A program made the translations under genes and the position numbers. 63,922 nt of DNA, from assembly GCA_027449605.1 (NCBI GenBank), contig DAIDLH010000040.1, positions 1 to 63,922 on the forward strand, in the 5' to 3' direction. How positions within the stretch are numbered: the stretch's first letter is position 1; every line of letters starts with the position of its first letter. Below the pieces are notes generated by a model. It saw only the letters and a program-made list of their open reading frames with translations, ran no database searches and was not told where the DNA came from. The stretch comes from Candidatus Muproteobacteria bacterium (GTDB lineage Bacteria; Pseudomonadota; Gammaproteobacteria; Acidiferrobacterales; Sulfurifustaceae). Shown here piece after piece: positions 35,718-46,979 of the stretch.

Positions 35718-35806
35718 TTCGCCGCAAAGACGCGAAGGACGCAAAGAAAATCTTATGGATATTAAAACACAAGAAGTCTTTGCGCTCTTTGCGCCTTTGC
35801 GGCAAA
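35718..35806. repeat. Dispersed palindromic repeat, 'ccgcaaagacgcaaag' family, copy A3
   Basis: gttcgccgcaaagacgcgaag on the left pairs with cgctctttgcgcctttgcgg on the right. It lies in the 112-base gap between ubiG and gph, which otherwise holds nothing visible. Confidence 0.85.
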
Positions 35807-35820
35807 AACTCATATAGATT

Positions 35821-36531
35821 TTATTCACTGCGCGTGCAATAGGCGATGTAGTTCACGTCCACGCCGCGCCCGAGGCGGTACTCGCGCGTGAGCGGGTTGT
35901 AGTGCATGCCGATCAGCTCGTGCAGGGTCAGGCCCGCGTGCCGCGCCCAGCCTTCGAGTTCCGAGGGCTTGATGAACTTCATGTATTCGTGCGTGCCCTT
36001 CGGGAGCAGATTCAGAACGTATTCCGCGCCGACGATCGCGAACAACCAGCTCTTCGGGTTGCGGTTGATGGTGGAGAAGAACACCTGGCCGCCGGGCTTG
36101 ACCAGTTGCGCGCAGGCGGCGATGGTCGAGGATGGGTCGGGCACGTGCTCGAGCATTTCCATGCAGGTGACGACGTCGAAGGAACCGGGCCGTTCGCGCG
36201 CGAGGTCCTCGGCGCTGACGTGGCGGTAATCGACCTTGAGCCCCGACTCCTTGAGATGCAGCTTGGCCACCGCGAGCGGCGCTTCGCCGAGATCGATGCC
36301 GGTGACCGCGGCGCCGTGCGCGGCCATGCTCTCGGCGAGGATGCCGCCGCCGCAGCCGACGTCGAGCACGGTCTTGTCCTTGAGCCCGACGCGATCATTT
36401 ATATAATTGAGGCGCAGCGGGTTGATTTCGTGCAGCGGCCGGAACTCGCTGTGCGGATCCCACCAGCGCGCCGCGAGCTGCGCGAATTTGGCGATCTCGT
36501 CCGGGTCGACGTTTTGTGCGGTTTGGGCCAT
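35821..36531 (-). CDS. ubiG: Ubiquinone biosynthesis O-methyltransferase UbiG
   Basis: SAM-dependent methylation of two hydroxyl groups on ubiquinone precursors. 236 residues with [19 protein letters not shown] at the start, the SAM loop [15 protein letters not shown], the LEHVPDP stretch and a C-terminal [10 protein letters not shown] that is typical of the family. ubiG followed by gph/mupP is a conserved gammaproteobacterial pair. Confidence 0.97.
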   Translation of the reverse strand: MAQTAQNVDPDEIAKFAQLAARWWDPHSEFRPLHEINPLRLNYINDRVGLKDKTVLDVGCGGGILAESMAAHGAAVTGIDLGEAPLAVAKLHLKESGLKVDYRHVSAEDLARERPGSFDVVTCMEMLEHVPDPSSTIAACAQLVKPGGQVFFSTINRNPKSWLFAIVGAEYVLNLLPKGTHEYMKFIKPSELEGWARHAGLTLHELIGMHYNPLTREYRLGRGVDVNYIAYCTRSE

Positions 36532-36536
36532 CTGAA

Positions 36537-36606
36537 TGAACAGGATTTACAGGATTAGTAACAGGATTAAAAGAAGATTTTAAAACAATCCTGTTAATCC
36601 TGTCTT
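36537..36606. repeat. Dispersed palindromic repeat, 'ttaatcctg' family, copy 2
   Basis: aacaggatttacaggatt on the left and aatcctgttaatcctgt on the right form a hairpin around an AT-rich centre. The same family as 8410-8482. It fills the gap between the deaminase stop and the ubiG start. Confidence 0.75.
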
Positions 36607-37921
36607 ATATACCCTTGATCTTGTCGTGCCACTGCGCCGCCTTGTCCCGCAGCGCGGCTTCATCGAGGCTGGTCAGCTGGTGTTTCGCAAGCAGATGCCG
36701 GCCGTTCACCCACACGTCCGAGACCTGGTCGCGCGTGGCGGTATAGACGATCTGCGACACCGGATCGTACACCGGCTGGCTGCCGATGGCGGAAAGATCA
36801 ATGGCCGTGATATCGGCGGCCTTGCCGGCGGTGAGCGAACCGGTGCGCGCCTCGATGCCCAACGCCTTCGCGCCGTTGAGCGTCGCCATGCGCAGCGCCG
36901 TGTGCGCCGGGATCGCCGTGGCGTCACCGCTCGTTCCCTTGGCGAGCAGCGCGGCGATGCGTATTTCCTCCAGCATGTCGAGGTTGTTGTTGCTGGCCGC
37001 ACCGTCGGTGCCGAGCGCCACGTTCACGCCGGCCTGCACCAGCGCCGACACCGGGCAGAAGCCGCTCGCAAGTTTCAGATTCGATTCCGGGCAGTGAACG
37101 ACGCTGACGTTATCCCTGGCGAGCAATTCGATTTCGGCCGGCAGCAACTGCGTCATGTGCACCGCGATCAGCCGCGGACCGAGAATGCCGAGGTTGACGA
37201 GCCGCGCCAGCGGCCGCATGCCGTGCTGCTTCATGCCGCCGTCCACCTCGTGCGCGGTTTCATGCACGTGCATGTGGATGGGAATGTCCAGCTCGTCGGC
37301 GTACATGCGGATTTTCTCGAACGGCGCGTCCGAGACCGTGTACGGCGCGTGCGGCGCGAAGGCGGTGCTGACGAGTTCGCTGTTGCGCAGCTCGTCGTGC
37401 AGCTTCAGGCCCTTGTGCAGGTACTCGTCCGCGTTCTGCGCCCAGGCGCTCGGAAAGTCGATCATGATCAGCCCGATGCAGGCGCGCATGCCGGCGTCGT
37501 GGCAGACGCGCGCGGTGACGTCGGGGAAGAAATACATGTCGCTGAAGCAGGTGGCGCCGCTCTTCAGCATCTCGGCGATGGCGAGTTCGGTGCCGTCGCG
37601 CACGAAATCGGGGCTGACCCACTTCGCCTCCGCCGGCCAGATATGATGATTGAGCCAGTCCATGAGCGGCAGATCGTCCGCCAGCCCGCGGAACAGGCTC
37701 ATGGCGGAGTGGGTGTGTGCATTCACCAGACCGGGGATGACGGCATGGTGCGGGAGATCGACCGTCTCCGTTGCGCGATAGTGCGTGACGGCATCGGCGG
37801 TGGGCAGGACTTCGAAGATCTTTCCGCCGAGGATGGCGATGCTGTGGTGGTCCAGTGTCTTGCCGTCGGGCTCTACGGGAATCACCCAGCGGGCATTTAT
37901 TAAGGTGTCGATGGTTTGCAT
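36605..37921 (-). CDS. mtaD: 5-methylthioadenosine/S-adenosylhomocysteine deaminase (TRZ/ATZ family)
   Basis: Amidohydrolase of 438 residues that deaminates methylthioadenosine, feeding methionine salvage. Metal motif NAHTHSAMS, later H in HMHVHETAHEV, H in IAVHMT, and D in ALGTDGAASNNNLDM are all present. ATG at 37921 gives the usual N-terminus (QTIDTLINARWVIPVEP); reading further upstream runs through repeat DNA and is not coding. It is near the divergent mtnA, matching the Pseudomonas layout. Confidence 0.93.
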   Translation of the reverse strand: MQTIDTLINARWVIPVEPDGKTLDHHSIAILGGKIFEVLPTADAVTHYRATETVDLPHHAVIPGLVNAHTHSAMSLFRGLADDLPLMDWLNHHIWPAEAKWVSPDFVRDGTELAIAEMLKSGATCFSDMYFFPDVTARVCHDAGMRACIGLIMIDFPSAWAQNADEYLHKGLKLHDELRNSELVSTAFAPHAPYTVSDAPFEKIRMYADELDIPIHMHVHETAHEVDGGMKQHGMRPLARLVNLGILGPRLIAVHMTQLLPAEIELLARDNVSVVHCPESNLKLASGFCPVSALVQAGVNVALGTDGAASNNNLDMLEEIRIAALLAKGTSGDATAIPAHTALRMATLNGAKALGIEARTGSLTAGKAADITAIDLSAIGSQPVYDPVSQIVYTATRDQVSDVWVNGRHLLAKHQLTSLDEAALRDKAAQWHDKIKGI

Positions 37922-37991
37922 GGATTCTGTATTTATGGCGGTCGGGCGAGGGGAGTATACCTGACCATCGTACCTGAGAAAGCTGCCTGTC

Positions 37992-38160
37992 TGTTTCGTC
38001 ACCACGGCGAAAGCCGGGGTCTGGCAGTTTGTTGAAAAAGTCCGAAAAACATCCGAATCCGTCATTCCGGCGCAAGCCGGAATCCAGAATATTATTGATT
38101 TTTTGATTTTAAAATTTCGGACCCCGGCTTTCGCCGGGGTGACGAAACATTTTTCAACGA
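37992..38160. repeat. Composite palindromic repeat of the 'gtcattccggcg' family, copy C1
   Basis: Most of the 394-base gap between the deaminase start and the OmpA-like gene. Outer arms cagtttgttgaaaaag (about 38025) and tttttcaacgaactgctg (about 38150) are inverted. Inside are gtcattccggcgcaagccgg (38061-38080) and a second arm pair gtttcgtcaccacggcgaa (37992-) versus tcgccggggtgacgaaac (38131-38148). It looks like one repeat inserted in, or recombined with, another. A related simple copy is at 44536-44605. Confidence 0.75.
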
Positions 38161-38261
38161 ACTGCTGGGTCTTGAATGGTTCGCGCGCGTTGCGCGTGAT
38201 CTCAAAACCTGCCTGTGGGTCGGCCGCCCATAAGTAATACGCCGCCGCCGGCAGCTCACCC

Positions 38262-38290
38262 AAAAACAAGGGCCAGCTTGCGCCGGCCCC
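38262..38290 (-). terminator. Rho-independent terminator for the OmpA-like gene
   Basis: On the minus strand, GGGCCGGC and GCTGGCCC form an 8-bp stem (one G-U) around a GCAA tetraloop, followed by TTGTTTTT. It lies about 25 bases past the OmpA-like stop. Confidence 0.85.
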
Positions 38291-38315
38291 GTTGAGACAA
38301 CGTCTTTCTGATTTT

Positions 38316-38954
38316 TTACTCGGCCTTTATTTCGATCTCCGCGCGGCGGTTCTGTGCGCGGCCTTCGGCGGTGTCGTTGCTGGCCACCGGATCCGACTCG
38401 CCCATTCCCGAGAGCACGATACGTTTCGGGTCCACGCCGTTGGCGACGAGATACTCCTGCGCGGCCCGGGCGCGACGCATGGACAGGTCGCGGTTGTACT
38501 CTTCGCTGCCTACGCTGTCGGTGTAGCCGGTGACCCGAATGGTCGCGTCGTCAGGATACGTTTTCAGCTGGGCAACCGCGGTATCGAGTCGTTGCCTGTC
38601 TTCCACCCGCAATACCGCTTTGTCGAAACCGAACCGGGCTTCTTCGGCGATGTTGATGGGCTCACTGCGCGGTTCGATGGCGGCGATCTCGGCGTTCTGT
38701 GACGCCGCGGGTTCAGTCGAGGCCGACGCGGCGGCGACCGGCGGGAGCAGATCGGCGTTGCATCCCCGGGTCGCCGATTGCGCGCTCCAGGTGGAGGTGC
38801 GCACGCAGTGACTGCCGCCGTCGCGCACCACGTCACCCGAGCTGTCATGCACATAGCCGCTGCGCATGAGGTCCGAGGCGGCGAAACTTTGCGGAGCGAC
38901 GACGAGCCATCCGCCGGATATCAAGGTTGCCAACAATATGGGTCTCAGTTCCAT
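38316..38954 (-). CDS. OmpA-family outer membrane/peptidoglycan-binding protein
   Basis: 212 residues with a signal peptide (about 1-25, ending SFAAS), a short region containing a Cys pair (HCVRTSTW; RGCNADLLPP), an Ala/Ser linker, and a C-terminal OmpA domain (about 105-210) with TGYTDSVGSEEYNRDLSMRRA and the NRRAEI end that binds peptidoglycan. There is no N-terminal barrel, so a periplasmic or lipid-independent anchor role is likely. It has its own terminator downstream. Confidence 0.9.
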   Translation of the reverse strand: MELRPILLATLISGGWLVVAPQSFAASDLMRSGYVHDSSGDVVRDGGSHCVRTSTWSAQSATRGCNADLLPPVAAASASTEPAASQNAEIAAIEPRSEPINIAEEARFGFDKAVLRVEDRQRLDTAVAQLKTYPDDATIRVTGYTDSVGSEEYNRDLSMRRARAAQEYLVANGVDPKRIVLSGMGESDPVASNDTAEGRAQNRRAEIEIKAE

Positions 38955-39298
38955 GTCAGTTCCTCCTTAATTCATGGCAATAGAAAATTCCCACGGGCCT
39001 TTCGATGAAAACCTCGTGGGGGCGGAGTGCGTTATATCGGCAGCTCCGCACTCATTGAGACCCTGATTTCACGCAAAGTTGCATTTCTCTGCTTTCAGTG
39101 GTGTTTTTATGAAATCGGGTTCGATTCGTTCCATCCTGCCGCCGCCCGGGCTGCAACAGAATTCGTTACACCCGCTCGGCGGCGTGAACACGAAAAGGCA
39201 GCCTGTTTCGCTCGTCCTGTCATTATTAAATGTGTGTTCACGACTGCTCTGCCTCACCACGCTTCCGCGGGAATGACGATACGGTATACTCACTTTTC
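38955..39298. other. Divergent intergenic region between the OmpA-like gene and mtnA
   Basis: 344 bases with no convincing coding capacity. A TATACT hexamer at 39285-39290 could be the mtnA -10 box. Near 38990-39021, cccacg/cgtggg form a short hairpin. At the right side (about 39250-39275) a half arm related to the gtcattcc repeat family (cttccgcgggaatgacg) is present. Apparent reading frames here are short and lack family features. Confidence 0.5.
39285..39290 (+). promoter_or_regulatory. Candidate mtnA -10 box
   Basis: TATACT lies 8 bases before the mtnA ATG. A -35 hexamer at the right distance is poor (cttccg). If real, the transcript would start one to three bases before the ATG and be nearly leaderless. 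Confidence 0.35.
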
Positions 39299-40369
39299 AT
39301 GAGCACTCCCGCCCCTCAAACCAAAGAAATCCCTTACGACAAAATCCGCGCAGTCGAATGGGAAAACGGCCGCTTGAAACTCATCGACCAACGCATCCTC
39401 CCCGGCAAATTCGAACATCTATATTTCGACCATCTCCCGGATGCTGCCCGAGCGATCACGGACATGGTGGTGCGCGGGGCGCCGGCGATTGGCGTCACGG
39501 CGGCCTATGCGGTGGTGCTGGCGGCGCGGGACAGATATAAGGAAAACCCCAACGGCTGGCAGAAGGCGATCCAGGCGGATTTGAATTTCCTCGCCGAAGC
39601 GCGGCCGACGGCGGTGAACCTGTGCTGGGCGGTGGAATATATGCGTGGCCTCATCAATGCCGGCATTTCGGGCGATCCGACGCCGCGGCTATTGGCGGAG
39701 GCGCAGCGCATTCACGCCGACGACATCGCCGCTAACCGGCACATGGGCGAGCTGGGCGCGGCGCTGATCGAGCCGGGCAGCGGAGTGCTGACGCACTGCA
39801 ACACCGGGGCGCTGGCCACGGGCGGTTACGGCACGGCGCTCGGGGTGGTGCGCGCCGGCTATGCGGCCGGGAAGATCAAAAGCGTGTTCGCTGACGAAAC
39901 CCGCCCCTGGCTTCAGGGCGCGCGCCTGACGGCCTGGGAGCTGGTGCAGGAAGGGATCCCGGCGACCCTGATCGCCGACAGCGCCGCGACGTACTTGATG
40001 AAGCAGGGCAAGGTGGCGTGGGTGATCGTGGGCGCGGACCGCATCGCCGCCAATGGCGACACCGCCAACAAGATCGGCACCTACATGACCGCGGTGGCGG
40101 CGCGCCATCACGGGGTCAAATTCATGGTGGTGGCGCCCACCAGCACCGTGGACATGAATACCCCCGATGGCGCGGCGATCCCCATCGAGACCCGGGCCGA
40201 GGCCGAGGTTCTCAACTTCGGCGGCACCCGCACCGCGCCGGAAGGCATACAGGCCTGGAATCCGGCCTTCGACATCACCCCGGCGACGTTGATCGACGCC
40301 ATCGTGACCGAAAAAGGCGTGGTCACGAACCCCACCCGCGACAAGATGGTCGAGATGATGGCCCGCTAA
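39299..40369 (+). CDS. mtnA: S-methyl-5-thioribose-1-phosphate isomerase
   Basis: Aldose-ketose isomerase of methionine salvage. 356 residues, normal length: [34 protein letters not shown] with the catalytic Cys, [18 protein letters not shown], the catalytic Asp in [15 protein letters not shown] and an APTSTVD block. ATG at 39299 gives the conserved start region; the upstream extension in this frame is repeat-derived. It is followed by two hairpin repeats before gyrA. Confidence 0.95.
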   Translation: MSTPAPQTKEIPYDKIRAVEWENGRLKLIDQRILPGKFEHLYFDHLPDAARAITDMVVRGAPAIGVTAAYAVVLAARDRYKENPNGWQKAIQADLNFLAEARPTAVNLCWAVEYMRGLINAGISGDPTPRLLAEAQRIHADDIAANRHMGELGAALIEPGSGVLTHCNTGALATGGYGTALGVVRAGYAAGKIKSVFADETRPWLQGARLTAWELVQEGIPATLIADSAATYLMKQGKVAWVIVGADRIAANGDTANKIGTYMTAVAARHHGVKFMVVAPTSTVDMNTPDGAAIPIETRAEAEVLNFGGTRTAPEGIQAWNPAFDITPATLIDAIVTEKGVVTNPTRDKMVEMMAR

Positions 40370-40387
40370 CAGAATGTGCGGCAAACC

Positions 40388-40472
40388 CCCTCTCCCTGCG
40401 GGAGAGGGCTGGGGTGATTTTGTAAGACATTTATTATCCCCCTCATCCTGACCTTCTCCCTCCGGGAGAAGG
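40388..40472. repeat. Tandem hairpins of the 'ccctctccctgcgggagaggg' type
   Basis: Two stable hairpins: 9-bp arms at 40388-40408 around TGC, and 9-bp arms at 40452-40472 around TCC, with related sequence. Between them is an AT-rich stretch. They may end mtnA transcription (gattttgt follows the first), but elements of this sequence are also widely dispersed in proteobacterial genomes. Confidence 0.7.
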
Positions 40473-40574
40473 AAGCATTTTCATGCTGCCCCGAAGGCTG
40501 TTTTCCCCGCTGAATTTCGCTGTTTTCCGCCCCGCAAACCGCCTCTTATTAGAGTGCAGTGGGCGGGCTATCCA

Positions 40575-40583
40575 TGCTAAAAT
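40575..40583 (+). promoter_or_regulatory. Candidate gyrA promoter with extended -10
   Basis: TGC followed by TAAAAT, an extended -10 with 5 of 6 consensus bases, about 95 bases before the gyrA ATG. The -35 region is weak, as is usual for extended -10 promoters. The rest of the 308-base gap is hairpin repeats and nothing else visible. Confidence 0.4.
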
Positions 40584-40677
40584 TTCGCGCTTCCGCCACT
40601 CCCGGGACAGGCAGAAAAACAATTACTTATCGGTTACTTATCAATAAGTTATCCGCGATCAGGTAACCAATTTCTAA

Positions 40678-43233
<2,556 letters not shown>

Positions 43234-43242
43234 GTAATAGTT

Positions 43243-43409
43243 TTCGCCGCAAAGGCGCAAAGAGCGCAAAGAAAAGCTTTTTGAATGGAACCTATGACAT
43301 GTTTTTCTTCTGGGAATGAAGGCTTGTCGTGAGCACAAGCACGATGTATCAGTTTTTATCCTGAGAAGTTTTATTTTTTCTTTGCGTTCTTTGCGTCTTT
43401 GCGGCAAAT
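43243..43409. repeat. Dispersed palindromic repeat, 'ccgcaaagacgcaaag' family, copy A4
   Basis: Left arm ttcgccgcaaaggcgcaaag (43243-) and right arm ctttgcgtctttgcggcaaa (to 43409) enclose a centre about 70-80 bases longer than in the other copies. Fills most of the gyrA-serC gap. Confidence 0.85.
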
Positions 43410-43435
43410 GATCATATAAGGGGTTTATTCACAAT

Positions 43436-44521
43436 ATGACAAGAATATTCAATTTCAGCGCGGGTCCGGCGGTGTTGCCGGAGGAAGTGTTGCAGCAGGC
43501 GCAGGCGGAACTGCTCGACTGGCACGGCAGCGGCATGTCGGTGATGGAGATGAGCCATCGCGGCAAGGAGTTCATCGCCATCGCCGAGAAGGCCGAAGCC
43601 GACCTGCGCGCGCTCATGAACATCCCGGCGAACTACAAGGTGCTGTTCCTGCAAGGCGGCGCCTCGGCGCAGTTCGCCATGGTGCCGATGAACCTGTTGC
43701 GCGGAAAAAAATCCGCCGATTACGTCAACACCGGCGAGTGGTCGAAGAAGGCGATCAAGGAAGCCAAGAAATTCGGCGGCGTGAACGTCGCCGCGACTTC
43801 GGAGCCGACGAATTTTTCAACCGTGCCGCCGCAGAAGGACTGGAAGCTCGACCCGGACGCGGCCTATGTGCATTACACACCGAACGAAACCATCGGCGGC
43901 GTGGAATTCAGCTTCGTGCCCGAGACCGGCGGCGTGCCGCTGGTGGCGGACATGTCCTCGACGATCCTGTCGCGCCCGGTTGACGTGACGAAATTCGGGC
44001 TGATCTACGCCGGCGCGCAGAAAAACATCGGCCCGGCGGGACTGACGATCGTGATCGTGCGCGAGGACCTGATCGGCGGCGCGCCGGCGAGCGCGCCCTC
44101 GATGATGGATTACAAGATCCACGCCGAGAACGGCTCGATGTACAACACGCCGCCGACCTACGCCTGGTACATCGCCGGGCTGGTGTTCGAGATGCTGCTG
44201 AAAAAGGGCGGGCTCAAGGCCATGGCCGAGGTCAACCAGCGCAAGGCCGGGAAGCTCTACGCCTACATCGATTCGAGCGGCGGCTTCTACAAGAACCCGG
44301 TCGAAAAGCACAGCCGTTCGTGGATGAACGTGCCGTTCACGCTCAAGAGCGAGACGCTCGACGAGCCGTTCCTCAAGGGGGCGAAAGCCGCCGGGCTGGT
44401 GCAGCTCAAGGGACATCGTTCCGTCGGCGGCATGCGCGCTTCGATCTACAACGCCATGCCCGAGGCCGGCATCGACGCGCTGATCGCCTACATGCGGGAC
44501 TTCATGAACAAGAATGGATGA
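43436..44521 (+). CDS. serC: Phosphoserine aminotransferase
   Basis: PLP enzyme of serine (and pyridoxine) synthesis. 361 residues, typical length: [15 protein letters not shown] opening, [23 protein letters not shown], the PLP lysine in [10 protein letters not shown] and a final [10 protein letters not shown]. In many gammaproteobacteria serC lies between gyrA and pheA as here. Confidence 0.97.
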   Translation: MTRIFNFSAGPAVLPEEVLQQAQAELLDWHGSGMSVMEMSHRGKEFIAIAEKAEADLRALMNIPANYKVLFLQGGASAQFAMVPMNLLRGKKSADYVNTGEWSKKAIKEAKKFGGVNVAATSEPTNFSTVPPQKDWKLDPDAAYVHYTPNETIGGVEFSFVPETGGVPLVADMSSTILSRPVDVTKFGLIYAGAQKNIGPAGLTIVIVREDLIGGAPASAPSMMDYKIHAENGSMYNTPPTYAWYIAGLVFEMLLKKGGLKAMAEVNQRKAGKLYAYIDSSGGFYKNPVEKHSRSWMNVPFTLKSETLDEPFLKGAKAAGLVQLKGHRSVGGMRASIYNAMPEAGIDALIAYMRDFMNKNG

Positions 44522-44535
44522 ACCGTCGATAAAAT

Positions 44536-44605
44536 GTCGTCATGCCGGCGAACGCCGGCATCCAGTTACATAAAATATCTGGATTCCGGCTTCCGCCGGA
44601 ATGAC
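44536..44605. repeat. Palindromic repeat of the 'gtcattccggcg' family, copy C2
   Basis: gtcgtcatgccggcgaacgc at the left and ccggcttccgccggaatgac at the right form a hairpin with atccag/ctggat inner arms. Related to 37992-38160. Lies between serC and serA. Confidence 0.8.
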
Positions 44606-44707
44606 AGCAACGAGTTTAAAGAGGTTTGTGTAGAAGTGATTCCCTTGGCGCTCCTGGCGTCCTGGCGGTAAAAACTAATCGGTAAAAACTAATTTAGGAT
44701 CGGACAA

Positions 44708-45871
44708 ATGTTCAAGATTCAGACACTCAACAACATCTCCGCGCTCGGGCTGGCGCGCCTGCCCAAGGAACAGTTCCAGGTTTCGAACGACATGAAGGAC
44801 CCGGACGCGATCCTGCTGCGTTCGTTCAAGATGCACGACATGGAAATCCCGAAGAGCCTCAAGGCCGTCGGCCGCGCCGGCGCGGGCGTGAACAACATTC
44901 CGGTCGAGAAGCTGACGAAGATGGGCATTCCGGTGTTCAACGCGCCCGGCGCCAACGCCAACGCGGTGAAGGAGCTGGTGCTGGCGGGCATGCTGCTCGC
45001 CTGCCGTCACATTCCCGCGTCGTGGGAGTTCGCGCGTAACCTGTCCGGCACCGATCCCGAGATCAGCAAGGCGGTGGAGACGGGCAAGAAGAATTTCGCC
45101 GGCTTCGAACTGCCGGGCCGCACGCTGGCGGTGATCGGTCTCGGCGCCATCGGGCGCAACGTCGCCAACATGGGCCTCGCGCTCGGCATGAAGGTGATCG
45201 GTTTCGATCCGGGCCTGACCGTCGAGGGCGCGTGGCAGTTGTCGGCCGACGTGAAGAAGGCGAACAGCGCGGACGAGGCGCTGCGCGCCGCCGACTTCGT
45301 GACCTTCCACGTGCCGCTCATGGAATCGACGAAAAATCTCATCAACACCGAGCGCCTGAAGCACATGAAGGACGGCGTCATCATCCTCAACTTCGCGCGC
45401 GAGGGGATCGTGGACGACACCGCGGTCAGCGACGCGATCAAGCTCGGCAAGGTGTACGGCTACGTCTGCGACTTTCCGAGCAACCTGCTCAAGAACCACG
45501 AGCGCGTGATCGCGCTGCCGCACCTCGGCGCCTCGACCGCCGAGGCCGAGGACAACTGCGCCGTCATGGTCGCGGAGCAGGTGAAGGATTTCCTCCAGAA
45601 CGGCAACATCCGCAACTCGGTGAATTACCCGGAAGTGGCGATGGCGCGCGAGACGGCGCACCGGATGGTGGTGGCCAACGCCAACGTGCCCAACATGCTC
45701 GGCCTGATTTCCGAAACCCTGGGACAGGCCAAGCTCAACATCCACGACATGATCAACCGTTCACGCGGCGATTACGCGTACACGGTGGTGGACCTCGACA
45801 GCCCGATCACGGAAGATGTGCGTCTGAAGGTGGCGGGTATCGGCGGCGTGCTGATGGCGCGCATCATCTGA
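44708..45871 (+). CDS. serA: D-3-phosphoglycerate dehydrogenase
   Basis: First step of serine synthesis. 387 residues: split catalytic domain with Rossmann block AVIGLGAIGRNVANMG, the catalytic Arg in LNFAREGIVDD, the Glu in the following loop and the His in LPHLGASTAEAEDN; a C-terminal ACT domain follows (about 320-387), so serine feedback is possible. It is the short form without an additional substrate-binding domain. It is placed between serC and pheA, and pheA follows after 14 bases. Confidence 0.96.
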   Translation: MFKIQTLNNISALGLARLPKEQFQVSNDMKDPDAILLRSFKMHDMEIPKSLKAVGRAGAGVNNIPVEKLTKMGIPVFNAPGANANAVKELVLAGMLLACRHIPASWEFARNLSGTDPEISKAVETGKKNFAGFELPGRTLAVIGLGAIGRNVANMGLALGMKVIGFDPGLTVEGAWQLSADVKKANSADEALRAADFVTFHVPLMESTKNLINTERLKHMKDGVIILNFAREGIVDDTAVSDAIKLGKVYGYVCDFPSNLLKNHERVIALPHLGASTAEAEDNCAVMVAEQVKDFLQNGNIRNSVNYPEVAMARETAHRMVVANANVPNMLGLISETLGQAKLNIHDMINRSRGDYAYTVVDLDSPITEDVRLKVAGIGGVLMARII

Positions 45872-45885
45872 GGACATGGGCAAAA

Positions 45886-46979
45886 AAGACAAAAACGGCG
45901 GAGCCGCGGCGCAGATAAAAGTCCTGCGCGGAAAAATCGACGCGCTGGACGTGAAACTCCAGGCGCTGATCAACGAGCGCGCGCAACTCGCGCTCGAGAT
46001 CGCCGAAACCAAGCAGCGCGAAGGCGGCAACAATTTCTACCGACCCGAGCGTGAGGCCGAGGTGCTGCGCCAGGTGATGGCGCGGCACCGGGGGCCGCTG
46101 TCCGCGGAGGCGATGGCGCGGCTGTTCCGCGAGATCATGTCCGCGTGCCTGGCGCTCGAATCGCGCCTGCGCGTCGCCTTCCTCGGTCCCGAAGGGACGT
46201 TCACGCAGGAAGCGGCGCTCAAGCATTTCGGCCACTTTGTCGAAACCGCGCCGCTCGCGGCCATCGACGAGGTGTTCCGCGAGGTGGAATCCGGCAGCGC
46301 GCAGTTCGGCCTGGTGCCGGTGGAGAACTCCACCGAGGGCGTGATCAATCACACGCTCGACATGTTCATGACCTCGCCGCTCAAGATCTGCGGCGAGGTG
46401 GAATTGCGCATCCATCATCACCTGCTCGGCAAGGGCGACAATCCTTCCACCGCGCGGCGCGTGGTGTCGCACCAGCAGTCGCTGGCGCAGTGCCGCGAGT
46501 GGCTCGACGCCAACCTGCCCGGCATCGAGCGCGTGGCGGTGGCGAGCAACGCCGAGGCCGCGCGCATGGCGGCGGCCGACGTCGGCGTGGTCGCGATCGC
46601 CGGCGACACGGCGGCGCGTCTCTACGGGCTCAAGACCTTCGCTTCCAACATCGAGGACCGGCCGGACAACACCACGCGCTTCATCGTGCTGGGCCGCGAA
46701 CTGTTTCCGCCGACCGGACGCGATCGCACCTCGCTGCTCGTCTCCGTCAAGGACCAGCCCGGCGCGCTCTTCAACGCACTCCGGCCCTTCGCCGACCATG
46801 GCGTCAGCATGAACCGGATCGAGTCGCGCCCAGCCCATGGCAGCCTCTGGCAGTATGCGTTCTTCATCGATTTGCTGGGCCATGTCGACGATGCGCCGAT
46901 GCGTGCGGCCCTGGATGGGCTGGCACCCCATGCCGCCGAAATCCGCATCCTCGGTTCCTACCCGGTCGCCATCCCGTGA
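45886..46979 (+). CDS. pheA: Bifunctional chorismate mutase/prephenate dehydratase
   Basis: Converts chorismate to phenylpyruvate for phenylalanine. About 364-367 residues: chorismate mutase (about 15-95, IDALDVKLQALINERAQLA), prephenate dehydratase (about 98-275, FLGPEGTFTQEAALKHFG and the TTRFIVLG end) and an ACT domain (about 287-360, DQPGALFNALRPFADHGVSMNRIESRP) that binds phenylalanine. Start could be ATG 45876 or a slightly later codon. DNA style changes within the ACT-encoding part (about 46,750-46,800); see findings. Its stop overlaps the aroA start (GTGA). Confidence 0.93.

Noticed and set aside
37922-38269. N-terminal extension of the MTA deaminase
   Set aside because: The added residues are translated from palindromic repeat DNA; the conserved N-terminus begins at the ATG at 37921.
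39027-39302. Short open frames in the OmpA-mtnA intergenic region
   Set aside because: No ribosome binding sites or recognisable features, and part overlaps repeat arms.
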